NCBI RefSeq assembly: GCF_000204055.1
Contig: NW_006768808.1
Location: 548,822-568,936, forward strand
DNA from: Melampsora larici-populina 98AG31
Lineage: Eukaryota > Basidiomycota > Pucciniomycetes > Pucciniales > Melampsoraceae
Reading direction: 5' to 3'
Length of the DNA stretch: 20,115 nucleotides
Position 1 is the first letter of the stretch, and every line of letters begins with the position of its first letter. The notes beneath the pieces are model-generated. The model had not been told where the DNA came from. It saw only the letters and a list, made by a program, of their open reading frames with translations, and did no database searches. The translations under genes were made by a program, and so were the position numbers. Positions 10,439-18,976 of this stretch are shown here, piece after piece.

Positions 10439-10902
10439 GATGAGATTAGTGGTGTTCGAAGACAGAGACGAAGGGAATGAAAGTGAAGGAGAACAAGAGT
10501 CATGCAGGCTGCAATTTATCCCTCAACTTGTAGTAGATTCTAACATGCGATACTTGCCAGACGGACGCTCAAATCGCATCGTCAGAATACACCCAATTGA
10601 GAGGGGTGAGATGAGGGGAGATGCCCTTATCAAAACGAACAAACAAATCTTCATCGCGTATGAAATAAAAAAACCTTCATCTGATATTCAGATGTATATC
10701 GATGATCTCGTAAGCATCAACGAGGCAGAACGAGGCCCAACGGAATCATTTTCCAAAAGCTTGTCCAAATTTGCCCGCAAAGCACGAGCAACCTGGCAGT
10801 GAATTCGTGACAAGCTTTTTGAAAACAACGGTACATTTTTTCATCTTTACTTCAAAGTTCACAGTCAAATTTTGTATAGAAGTCATCAATTCCGTTCGAT
10901 CC
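10439..10902. other. upstream region of the DUF202 gene, no gene seen
   Basis: This 464-bp stretch lies 5' of the DUF202 gene. A plus-strand ORF (10329-10802) overlaps it, but that ORF runs antisense through DUF202 exon 1 and has no recognisable domain. The stretch probably holds the promoter and 5' UTR of the DUF202 gene; I see no defined promoter element. Confidence 0.45.
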
Positions 10903-10911
10903 GGTATCCAG

Positions 10912-11050
10912 CTAACTTAACAAAGTCCCTCCGAGGCTTGACACCCTGTCAATCAACAAGTTAAATCAGGAATTGCGACATGCGGATTCAACCTGATTCA
11001 ACTTGCTTGAATGACAGCTGTCGCAGCATCGAGGGACTTTGTTAAGTTAG
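10912..11050. mobile_element. 139-bp palindromic MITE with 9-bp target duplication (copy 1)
   Basis: Perfect 20-bp terminal inverted repeats, CTAACTTAACAAAGTCCCTC at 10912-10931 and its complement at 11031-11050, are flanked by the 9-bp direct repeat GGTATCCAG (10903-10911, 11051-11059). The interior arms are also imperfect inverted copies (for example CAAGTTAAATCAGG against CCTGATTCAACTTG), so the whole element can fold into one hairpin. It has no coding capacity. A 9-bp duplication suggests a Mutator-like transposase acting in trans, but other superfamilies are possible. Confidence 0.88.
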
Positions 11051-11141
11051 GGTATCCAGCGATTACATACTATGTACATGATTTCTTGCTCATGCCCGGT
11101 CACTCGGTGAATGGCGTCACGGGTGGGGAAAAGACGAAAAG

Positions 11142-11313
11142 TATAACGAATAGTACGATAGCACGTCAGTGCTCACTCCAAGGTATCGGCCTCCACAGTA
11201 GATGGTGATGTGGAAGCTTCAACCGAGGAGACGAGACTTGACTACAAGAGAAAGCTGTACAACGTCACGTGACACTCTGTGGTGCAGTCGTGTAACCCCA
11301 TAACTCTACAACA
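11142..11313 (-). repeat. copia 3' LTR (172 bp)
   Basis: By eye this is identical over 172 bp to the copy at 16077-16248. In the element's sense it begins TGTTGTAGAG and ends TTCGTTATA. It contains the palindrome GTCACGTGAC (11264-11273), which includes the CACGTG core. I see no obvious TATA box or AATAAA signal. Confidence 0.96.
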
Positions 11314-11323
11314 CCCCCCCCAC
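11314..11323 (-). other. polypurine tract of the copia element
   Basis: The minus strand reads GTGGGGGGGG directly before the 3' LTR. This is the usual place and composition for the RNase H-resistant primer of plus-strand synthesis. A second purine-rich stretch lies about 20 bp further upstream, and a long T-rich tract (sense strand) separates it from the ORF end. Confidence 0.8.
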
Positions 11324-11428
11324 GACAAGCCACAGCAGACCTCTCCTCACTCACAAAAGACAAAAAAAACAAAACAAAACAAGATAAAAAAAAACAAGAA
11401 AAAAACTTATAACGCGCACATATATAAA

Positions 11429-14400
11429 TCATGTCAGACCTAAATTCCTCTTCCCAGCTTCAAAAAGATATGGGCCCAGTGCTTTCGTGAAAATGTCAGC
11501 TTTTTGATTCTTTGATTCAATCCAGTGTAAAGTTACTGTGCCTTTGAAGAGCTGTCCATTCACATAGTAAAACTCCCTATCCGTGTGTCGTGTTCTTTTG
11601 TTGGATGAGTTGTCTTTCGATACGTGAATAGCTGAAGTGTTGTCACAAAACAATTTCACTGAACCCATAGCACCTACTACATCTTCCACCAAATTTCTCA
11701 GCCACACCGCCTCCCTCGCTGCAGTTCCCAAAGCCATGTACTCCGCGTGGCAGGTAGAAGTCGCTACGCAGCCCTGACGCTTTGATGTCCAAGCAATCGG
11801 GCATCCTAAAAAGAAAGTTGTGTACCCGTGAACAGATCTCGAGTACTCCCCTCCCCAGTTTGCATCGACGTAAGTATGTAATCCGGTCTTGACTTCTCCT
11901 TTCAACGGCCTTAAGTTCAGCTTGAGCACTCCGGAAGTTTTCAAATAGCGCATGATTCCCTGAATAGCCGCCCAGTGTTGCTTGGTTGGTCTGGCGGAGA
12001 AACGCGCTAAAAAATTGGTCGCATACGTTAAATCAGGTCTAGTCGCCACTGCCAGGTAGTTCAAACAGCCAATAACCGACAGGTATTTTGTCTTGTCGAT
12101 ATCTTCTTCGTCTTCACTCGGTGACGTAGGTAAGTTGGATGCGTTCAGTGGCGTGTTCGATTTGCCCGGTGTCTCCAAAAATTCATTAATTACCTTATTC
12201 GTCAGTCCGGCTTGAGATAGTTCAAAACTTCCATCCTCTAGTCTCTTAACGTCCATACCCACAATACAATCTAATGTTTCTGACCATCTAATCTTTAAAT
12301 CTCTAGTTAACGCTTCAGCCAGCTCCCTCAACAATTCTACGCTACTTCCTGTCACTACCCCATCATCCACGTGTACCCAAATAATGCAGATCTCCGCTCC
12401 TCTCTTGCAAACGTAAAGTGACTGATCAAATTGACTAGGTTTAAATCCAAGCTTGATTAGAATCTTCTCGATATGCTTCCACCAACATCTTGCCCCCTGC
12501 TTTGTTCCGTATAGCGCCTTAACTGCCTCTAGAATCTTGCCTGCTTTCCTAGCTGCCTCCATACACCCCGGTGGTAACCTGAAAAAGAGCTTGCTGGTGA
12601 TATCGCTGTGTAAATACGCTGCGGTCACATCAAAAGAATGCACGACCCATCCCATCCTCGCCGCTAAGATCAGAATGAAACGGAGAGATGCCATGCACGC
12701 TGTCGGGGCGAACGTCTCGTCGTAGTCAATGCCTTCGACTTGAGAGAAACCTTGAGCTACGAGTCGAGCTTTGAATTTGATTGGAGTACCGTCTTCTGCT
12801 AGTTGTTTATGCTTGAAAACCCACTTCAGGCCGATAGTGTTGACGTTTGCTGGGCAGTCAATGACCTTCCAGACACCCATCTCCTCCATCGCCTTCAGTT
12901 CCACATCAATTGCTGCCTTCCTTTCTTTAGCGTATTCATCTTTCATCGCGGCAGTGTAAGACAGTGGTTCCTTCATACCGGCCGATAGATTCACAGCATT
13001 AATGATGTATTCGACTTGAGCATCTTCATTGTGTACAGTCAGTTCATCTTTGAAATCTCCGAGTTGTAATGCGTTCACGATGAAATCAAGCTTGCCCTTT
13101 TGGGGTGGTACGTTGAGTAGTTTGTTTAAAGAATTTGAGGTGGTGGGTTCGTTTGGGGAGGACGATGATGAAGGATGTACGAATTTATCTTCATAAGGGA
13201 ATACAGCAATACCTGTCTTTAAGAGAACTTTTGAACCGGCATTGTAGAATATCCAGCCTTTTCCTCCGTCAAGGTAACCGATCATGACACATTTCCTGCC
13301 TCTGTCGTCAAGCTTTCCACTGCGTTGTGTGTCGTGGCGATGTACAAAAGCGGTAGATCCGAAGGTTCTGATAATGTCGAGCTGAGGTTTTCTGCCGTAG
13401 AAGATTTCGAAAGGCGTCTTGTTTCCTGTTAACGAGTTAGGTAAGCGGTTGTGCAAATAGCATGCAGCTATATATGCAAAAGACCAGAATGATTGCGGTA
13501 GGTGCGAAGCCGCCAGCATCGTCCTACCCATATCACTAATGGTTCTGTTGAGCCGTTCCGCAACGCCGTTTTGTTCGGGTTCATAAGGGTTGGAATGTTC
13601 GTGAAAGATACCTTTAGACTTCAGCCAAGAGTTGAAAGTTGTCTTGATATATTCTCCACCGCCGTCTGTCCTCACGTGCTTGACTTTGAATCCCGTCTCC
13701 CGTTCCCATTTGTTGATGACGCGGGTAAAGGTATCGGGAACTTCTGACTTGGCCTTGATAATGACGATCTCTGAGAATGTCGATGCTACGTCTCTGAAAG
13801 TTACGGTGAATCGATTTCCGTTGACGTCTTCGGGAAACGGACCCATTACGTCCGACACGATCACATCTAAGAGTCCATGTTCTCTCCCAGAACGTCCGAG
13901 CTTACAATGTCTTGTGCTTTTGCATATTAAGCAGTCTTCGCAAGTGAAAGCAGTCGAAGGAATGGAGTCGGGTAAACCTAAGCCTAGTTGTCCTGCGCAC
14001 AACTTACGTATACGCTTCATGTCAACGTGACCGAAACGGCGATGCCACAGGTACGCTAAATTTGTATCCTGCTGACTGCTCATAACGTTCACGCGACCGA
14101 CTCTCTCAGGCATCTTTTCAGTGATAACATGTGGTTTATTTGCATGTATAGCCCAGCGACGATTACAATAAGAAGCAGTGACTGAGGTTCCATCCCTCAT
14201 CCTCATGATAACATCATTCCCCCAAAACCAAAACTTCGCGCCATTCTCCACCAGTGCAGCTTGTGATATGAGGGTACCGGTTGCTTGAGGGCTGTAATAA
14301 ACGTCGGTGATGATGAAGTCTGACCCATCCGATGCCTTCACTCGGAGGTTTCCTTTCCCTATGATCAAAGCGTTATCACCTTGAGCTGCTGTTTTTAAGC

Positions 14401-15991
14401 GGATGGGGTTGGGAAGCACGGAGTAGTTTAGAAGAAGATGCAAAGCGTTGCTCACATGGTGCGTGGCTCCACTATCCAACAAGTACTCTGTAGGTACATC
14501 GTCAGGTTGGTTGCCCTCCGCACTCCACGCGACGGTCGATGCCGATACTTGAGAAGGCTCGTACTGCGTGCTGATTTGAGCTGATCGAGCTTGGACTGAA
14601 CTTTGCGTGAGACCTAAGGCTTGAAGGCTGTAGAAACGATTATGGATGGTCTTTCTCCAATCCCAGAAGTGCGGGGCTGTTCTGTTGATCCTCTTCAAGT
14701 ATATAGGACAGCGTTGAGTACCGTGACCGAAAGCAGCACAATGACAACATTGAAAAAGCCCTTGGTGGACTTCAGGTAGTGCGTTACGCGAAGGGGTGAT
14801 AGGATGTGCTTCGGATTTGTTTCTTTCATCGATCGAAGGTGAGATTGGACCAGGTGATGCGGGACCGGTGAAGAGTTTGTTCGCAGGAGATGGAGAGAAA
14901 GATTGAGAAGAAAAACGGGGTTGATTGTACGATTTCTGATTGACAGGAGTTTGATTTCTAGTATTCAATTTACTAAAGGAGGTGCTAAGAGCTTGAATGC
15001 TTTCACCTTCGTGAACTGTTCTACGAGTAGTAATGAGGTTTTGATAAGCGGTTCTGACTTCGGCGAATGAAAACGGCTTCTTATCTAGCTGATATCGTGC
15101 GTCTAGAGTGGCGTTCACCACGTCCATGCCGTATTCGCCAGTGGTCGGCGAACACAATTGCAAAACAATGCCCTTCACAATGTCTTCATCCCAAGAGAAA
15201 CCGACGGATTTGAGCTTTTCGAAGTCTTTGTTCATTTCGTTGACGAACGTCATCAAGTCCGTCGTTGAAGGGTCGAAGCGTCTCAACATGATCGATCGAA
15301 AGGTAACGTATTGAGCCGTTCTGCCACCTTGTCTGAATAGTTCATCTAAGGTAAACAATGCGTCATGAGCGAGAGACTTATCGGCGATGATGTCTTTGAG
15401 ATCTTCATGAATTGTCGAATTGATGACTCTGCCAGCGCAGCGATCGATGGCCATTTGAATGTCCGATTCTTCATCGGGTCTGGTCGACGTCCAGTAGCTA
15501 GAGACATCGGTCATTTCGTAGACGGCTCTGGCGGTGCGAAGCTTCCATCTTGCGATGTTCGAACCGTCGAGTGCTAGAGGTTCGATGCCCGTGATGAACT
15601 TGTGGACATCGTCGTGCTTGCGATTGAGTTCTCGCAGACGATCGTTCGGTTGATCTGATTGAGACATTCTAGCGGTATGCGATAAGTTTTCCGATTCGTC
15701 AGGAGTATGAAAGATAGTCTGACGGCGATTAGAGTGTGATAATTTCAGCAGATCAGGGTTTAAATAGTTCGTGGGGGGTTGAGAAGATTGGCCAGCAAGG
15801 GGGGTGTTTTCGCGAGTCGTTGTAGTTTGACCTTCTCCTTGCTGTGACGATATTGATTGTGAACGAGAATGACGTGATAAAGAGTCCGAACGAGATTGAC
15901 GCGATGACGATAAAGCTCTCGATTTAGATCGAGTTTGTCTACTTTTGGTGGAGCTGGACGATTTCTTTGGCGGAGTGCGAGCAAGTGACAT
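11429..15991 (-). CDS. Ty1/copia gag-pol polyprotein, 1520 aa, intact
   Basis: One open frame carries all copia domains in order. The N-terminus is Ser/Arg-rich (1-60), then a Gag region (about 125-330) and a CCHC zinc knuckle (C415, C418, H423, C428). The aspartic protease motif is DSGA at D506. The integrase zinc finger is H650, H655, C687, C690, and its catalytic residues are D714, D776 and E812, exactly D-D-35-E. RT has D1121 and the pair D1209-D1210. RNase H has D1376, E1417, D1450 and D1471. Integrase before RT is the copia order. The RT box is HVDD instead of the usual YVDD, which is uncommon but keeps both aspartates. Gag and Pol share one frame with no shift or stop between them, so Gag excess must come from protein processing or another mechanism. 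The ATG at 15989-15991 is the first in the frame, after a short leader from the LTR. Confidence 0.97.
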   Translation of the reverse strand: MSLARTPPKKSSSSTKSRQTRSKSRALSSSRQSRSDSLSRHSRSQSISSQQGEGQTTTTRENTPLAGQSSQPPTNYLNPDLLKLSHSNRRQTIFHTPDESENLSHTARMSQSDQPNDRLRELNRKHDDVHKFITGIEPLALDGSNIARWKLRTARAVYEMTDVSSYWTSTRPDEESDIQMAIDRCAGRVINSTIHEDLKDIIADKSLAHDALFTLDELFRQGGRTAQYVTFRSIMLRRFDPSTTDLMTFVNEMNKDFEKLKSVGFSWDEDIVKGIVLQLCSPTTGEYGMDVVNATLDARYQLDKKPFSFAEVRTAYQNLITTRRTVHEGESIQALSTSFSKLNTRNQTPVNQKSYNQPRFSSQSFSPSPANKLFTGPASPGPISPSIDERNKSEAHPITPSRNALPEVHQGLFQCCHCAAFGHGTQRCPIYLKRINRTAPHFWDWRKTIHNRFYSLQALGLTQSSVQARSAQISTQYEPSQVSASTVAWSAEGNQPDDVPTEYLLDSGATHHVSNALHLLLNYSVLPNPIRLKTAAQGDNALIIGKGNLRVKASDGSDFIITDVYYSPQATGTLISQAALVENGAKFWFWGNDVIMRMRDGTSVTASYCNRRWAIHANKPHVITEKMPERVGRVNVMSSQQDTNLAYLWHRRFGHVDMKRIRKLCAGQLGLGLPDSIPSTAFTCEDCLICKSTRHCKLGRSGREHGLLDVIVSDVMGPFPEDVNGNRFTVTFRDVASTFSEIVIIKAKSEVPDTFTRVINKWERETGFKVKHVRTDGGGEYIKTTFNSWLKSKGIFHEHSNPYEPEQNGVAERLNRTISDMGRTMLAASHLPQSFWSFAYIAACYLHNRLPNSLTGNKTPFEIFYGRKPQLDIIRTFGSTAFVHRHDTQRSGKLDDRGRKCVMIGYLDGGKGWIFYNAGSKVLLKTGIAVFPYEDKFVHPSSSSSPNEPTTSNSLNKLLNVPPQKGKLDFIVNALQLGDFKDELTVHNEDAQVEYIINAVNLSAGMKEPLSYTAAMKDEYAKERKAAIDVELKAMEEMGVWKVIDCPANVNTIGLKWVFKHKQLAEDGTPIKFKARLVAQGFSQVEGIDYDETFAPTACMASLRFILILAARMGWVVHSFDVTAAYLHSDITSKLFFRLPPGCMEAARKAGKILEAVKALYGTKQGARCWWKHIEKILIKLGFKPSQFDQSLYVCKRGAEICIIWVHVDDGVVTGSSVELLRELAEALTRDLKIRWSETLDCIVGMDVKRLEDGSFELSQAGLTNKVINEFLETPGKSNTPLNASNLPTSPSEDEEDIDKTKYLSVIGCLNYLAVATRPDLTYATNFLARFSARPTKQHWAAIQGIMRYLKTSGVLKLNLRPLKGEVKTGLHTYVDANWGGEYSRSVHGYTTFFLGCPIAWTSKRQGCVATSTCHAEYMALGTAAREAVWLRNLVEDVVGAMGSVKLFCDNTSAIHVSKDNSSNKRTRHTDREFYYVNGQLFKGTVTLHWIESKNQKADIFTKALGPYLFEAGKRNLGLT

Positions 15992-16066
15992 AGGACCGGA
16001 AGCTGAATGGCGGTTCAGACTTACACTATGAGCTTTGCGAGATAGCGAATACGATTAAAAAGCGCT

Positions 16067-16076
16067 GCTCATAACC
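16067..16076 (-). other. primer-binding site: initiator tRNA-Met anticodon-loop type
   Basis: Directly after the 5' LTR the element reads GGTTATGAGC, the exact complement of GCUCAUAACC, the anticodon arm sequence of fungal initiator tRNA-Met. The next bases (AGCGCT) can pair with the D-stem side if about two bases are skipped. Priming from a cleaved initiator tRNA half is known for Drosophila copia and yeast Ty5, and is inferred here. Confidence 0.8.
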
Positions 16077-16248
16077 TATAACGAATAGTACGATAGCACG
16101 TCAGTGCTCACTCCAAGGTATCGGCCTCCACAGTAGATGGTGATGTGGAAGCTTCAACCGAGGAGACGAGACTTGACTACAAGAGAAAGCTGTACAACGT
16201 CACGTGACACTCTGTGGTGCAGTCGTGTAACCCCATAACTCTACAACA
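16077..16248 (-). repeat. copia 5' LTR (172 bp)
   Basis: Identical to the LTR at 11142-11313. The CACGTG-containing palindrome is at 16199-16208. It should hold the element promoter and transcript start, but no TATA box is evident. It is followed outward by the AAAAG target duplication. Confidence 0.96.
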
Positions 16249-16689
16249 AAAAGAAGTTCAAAATCTTGAAGCTCGCAGGAGAGTTGGTTGCGAAGTGCGA
16301 AGGGCCCTGGTATGTAGCACTCTGAGATCGATGGAGCATGCGAATGGTATATGCAGTGAACAGAACAACAGCAAATGAGCAGATACTAGTCTGGGTTGCA
16401 CTGATGATGGAGATAAGCTCAAGTGGCCCCCTCACAAGCGCGTTCGCCGCGCCCTATAGAGTCCTAGTCTTTCTCAGTCTGGAAACAAAACTATCAAATC
16501 ACCTTCGCGGGCTGGACTTTGCCTACATGATCATCAAGTTTCCAGAAATTGAATCCACACTTATTCAACTATTCATGGCAATGACATCATTGAGCGCGCA
16601 CCGCTACGCTACGCCGCATGGACCCATTTTGATATCGCTGCGACTTGATAGTGAAAACTTACAATGCATGTCTTTTGAAAGTGGGAAAG
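16249..16689. other. flank of the copia insertion, no gene seen
   Basis: About 440 bp with overlapping short ORFs on both strands but no motif, splice pattern or family I recognise. A GCGCG-rich patch near 16437-16455 faintly recalls the island at 8022-8103. Confidence 0.5.
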
Positions 16690-16945
16690 GAATTCAAAAC
16701 GACCTCTATATACGAAATATGATAAAAATAATGCAGAATACAAGCCAAAACAATTGACGAGACAATGACTAATACTATCACATCTCCTGCAGATTGAAGC
16801 TCGCGTCCCCATCTCTTTGTACCTTGTTGATCCTCATCCTCTGTTTTTTTATATGTTTGCCAAAAAGGTCATGATTAGATCTGCTTCGACGTAAATACAT
16901 AAATCAAAATAAAAGAGATATAGATCAGTACAACTACGAGTTGAA
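16690..16945 (-). pseudogene. degenerate copy of the DUF202 gene's last exon
   Basis: Minus-strand sequence parallels exon 3 of the DUF202 gene at 9686-9941. LVVVLIYISF matches LVVGLIYALL, and KRWGRELQSAGDVIVL matches KRWGREFRTAGDVIII, in the same order and spacing. Between them the frame shifts (TAA and TGA in the parent frame near 16880), and another shift destroys the C-terminus. Exons 1 and 2 are not found upstream. It lies head-to-head with PRP38, whose 5' region begins where the similarity stops. It is either a decayed tandem duplicate or a partial duplication. Confidence 0.7.
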
Positions 16946-17137
16946 AAACCCAAACTTCAGGCAGGATTCTTCAAGTGAGGAATTGTCTGAAGGAGTTCGT
17001 CGGACACTACCGGATACCGGTACCAGGAGCTCATCCCGTCTCAAGAGACCGTCACATGGCCCGACCCGTGCGATGATCAACATTGTTCTTCGCATAAAAG
17101 TCAAGCGGTCTCCAGACACAAAACGTGAGCGTGAACC

Positions 17138-18197
17138 ATGGTCAGTGAGCTCACCCCCACGTCCATCATCTATTTCGCTTATCAAAGTCTTAAAATTTTA
17201 CTGATACAATTCTTTTCACTTTCAGGCTAACACTACCGCCAAGGGCGCGCTCTCCATTCACGGTACTAATCCTCAATTCTTGATCGATAAAGTCGTTCGA
17301 TCGCGTATATATGATAGTCAATATTGGAAAGAGACTTGTTTTGCTCTCACTGCTGAGAGTATAATCGATTGCGCTATCAGTTTGAAGTACGTTGGTGGCA
17401 CCTACGCTAATGTTCGACCGACAGAATTCATGTGTTTGGCACTCAAGCTACTTCAACTTCAACCAGAGAAGGAGATCATCTTAGAATATCTGAGAGCGGA
17501 AGAATTCAAGTGAATTTCCAGCCCTTTCATGTAAAACGAACGCAGATTCACTGATTTCCTATTACCTATGAACTTAGGTACTTACGAGCCTTGGCGGCCT
17601 TTTACGTTCGGTTAACTTTTACGCCCCTTAATGTTTATCAAACACTTGAACCATTGTTGACGGATTTTCGAAAGCTGCGGTTTCGACACATGAATGGTTC
17701 CTATTCATTGGTCACCTTTGATGATTTCGTTGACTCCTTACTGGTAGAAGAACGAGTATTCGAGATTGTCTTACCCCGATTGACGATGCGAAAGGTGTGG
17801 AAGAGACTGAAGGCCTGGCTAAGCGAAAGAGCTCCCTAGGGATCGCGCTCGGTGTCGAATCTGACGAGGAGGAAGTTGGAGAAGATGATGAGGAGGAAGG
17901 CAGCGAGCGATATGTTTCACGATCTCCATCGCCAGCTTCACATCAATCATCGCCTTCAAAACTGCCAGAGTCTTCCCAGCCTCACAGTGACCACAGCGAT
18001 CGGTACATATCACGATCTCCATCACCTGAACGCTTTATCAGTCGGAGTCCTACTCCTGAGGATGAAAGGATTGATGGTGACGTATGACATCGCCGTTTTT
18101 CCCGCCATGACGCTGGCACAATCATGTAACAGACGGGACGTATCTGGCTCAACTCGAACGCGCCAAGCAAGGATTGAGGGCCTCAAGAGAACGCTGA
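17138..18197 (+). CDS. PRP38: PRP38 pre-mRNA splicing factor, four exons, with one apparent frameshift
   Basis: PRP38 belongs to the U4/U6.U5 tri-snRNP and is needed for spliceosome activation in the nucleus. Exons: 17138-17140 (ATG alone), 17226-17509, 17578-18076 and 18133-18197; introns are 85, 68 and 56 nt with GT-AG ends and matching phases. The conserved domain reads from ANTTAKGALSIHGTNPQFLI through VRPTEFMCLALKLLQLQPEK to VLPRLTMRK. A Glu/Asp-rich stretch and three R-(Y/F)-(V/I)-SRSP-(S/T)-P repeats follow, as in fungal and animal PRP38. The tail YLAQLERAKQGLRASRER ends at TGA 18195-18197. Within 17794-17800 one base appears missing: the domain is in one frame up to MRK and continues as EETEGLAKRK in another. 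The spliced length, 851 nt, is one short of a multiple of three. This is either an assembly error or a recent inactivation. Confidence 0.85.
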
Positions 18198-18730
18198 GCT
18201 CTACATATGCAGTATGTAGGTTACCCTGCTGTATTCGGCTCTTTGCTATGATGTTACCCACTCATACGACGTTGAACTCGAATGTCGAATTTCAGCCCTG
18301 GAGTCACCTTCACCTTCACCAATCCAGATTATAGGGTCAAGATCAGTCCGAGTTTTGAGTTTCGACATGTAAACATTTTTTATGAATCTCTGTAAGGAAG
18401 TGTAGAGATGAGTCACGTCTATCTAGATGTCTGTAATGGGAGGAAAACCCATTGCCAAACTTTTGATGTAGCTTGAATCAAAAGCTGACATGACCCTATT
18501 AATTATAATGATGAGGGCTCCTTTTGGCTCAATAGTGAATCCCGTGGGCCGAAACAGTGCGCCTTCACAATTCTGCTAGCTGCTTATATATTTTGGGACA
18601 TGATGAGAAGCTCATGCAAATACCAAGCCCGATGCGAACTTTTTAAAATCGCCATACAAGAGAAAACCACAAGCTATGACCAAGCTATTACCAAACCTCT
18701 GGTCCATGTTGATCAATTCAAAATCCCGTG
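18198..18730. other. region downstream of PRP38, no gene seen
   Basis: Non-coding as far as I can see. It should contain the PRP38 3' UTR. One short hairpin, AATGGG-AGGAAA-ACCCATT (about 18437-18455), is the only structure noticed. Confidence 0.5.
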
Positions 18731-18858
18731 ATGAGGTTAATACTTGTTCTTATACTCAACGCTGTTTTGGTCTTTGCTTGTTCTCATTCAAGAGGTTCAT
18801 TCACTCACATTCTACATGGAACTAATCAAACAAGACGAAAACACCAAAGTTTGCAAAT
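18731..18858 (+). CDS. candidate first exon of a small secreted protein (weak)
   Basis: An ATG at 18731 opens a frame beginning MRLILVLILNAVLVFACSHS, which looks like a signal peptide (basic residue, long hydrophobic core, small residues before a possible cleavage). About 22 polar residues follow, with one possible glycosylation site (NQT). The frame meets a GTATGT donor at 18859, suggesting splicing, but no downstream exon is convincing before the hairpin at 18977. Rust fungi have many small secreted proteins of this kind. With nothing but a hydrophobic start for support, this may be a chance ORF. Confidence 0.22.
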
Positions 18859-18976
18859 GTATGTAGTCCTTAGAGCATCCGCAACCGTCGCATTAAGTCG
18901 TCGGAATAGCTAAGTATTTACTACCTTTGCTAAAAAGCTTGCCCGGTTTGATCGCGAAGAAGAGACATGAGAGGCA

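Larger units (their letters stand above)
11142..16248 (-). mobile_element. complete Ty1/copia LTR retrotransposon
   Basis: A 5107-bp element with all structural parts: identical 172-bp LTRs, a 5-bp target duplication AAAAG (11137-11141, 16249-16253), a primer-binding site next to the 5' LTR, a G-rich polypurine tract next to the 3' LTR, and one uninterrupted gag-pol frame. It is read on the minus strand, so the right LTR is the 5' one. LTR ends are TG...TA rather than the common TG...CA; the target duplication fixes them. Identical LTRs and an open frame point to a recent, possibly competent insertion, though 172 bp gives coarse dating. It landed between the palindromic MITE at 10912-11050 and the DUF202 remnant, with no recognised gene disrupted. 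Confidence 0.96.

Noticed and set aside
10329..10802. 157-aa plus-strand ORF
   Set aside because: It runs antisense across exon 1 of the DUF202 gene, has no domain I recognise, and its second half lacks splice or family support.
11011..11208. 65-aa plus-strand ORF
   Set aside because: It spans the end of the palindromic MITE, the target duplications and part of the copia LTR, so it is a chance frame across repeats.
12453..15577. Several plus-strand ORFs of 61-132 aa within the copia element
   Set aside because: They are antisense shadows of the long minus-strand gag-pol frame.
16338..16757. 139-aa plus-strand ORF
   Set aside because: It overlaps antisense the DUF202 remnant and shows no motif or codon pattern of a real gene.
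16941..17204. 87-aa plus-strand ORF just upstream of PRP38
   Set aside because: It overlaps the ATG exon and first intron of PRP38 in a different frame and ends inside the intron; more likely 5' UTR than a separate gene.
17852..18334. 160-aa plus-strand ORF
   Set aside because: It is an alternative frame through the low-complexity Ser/Arg/Pro part of PRP38.
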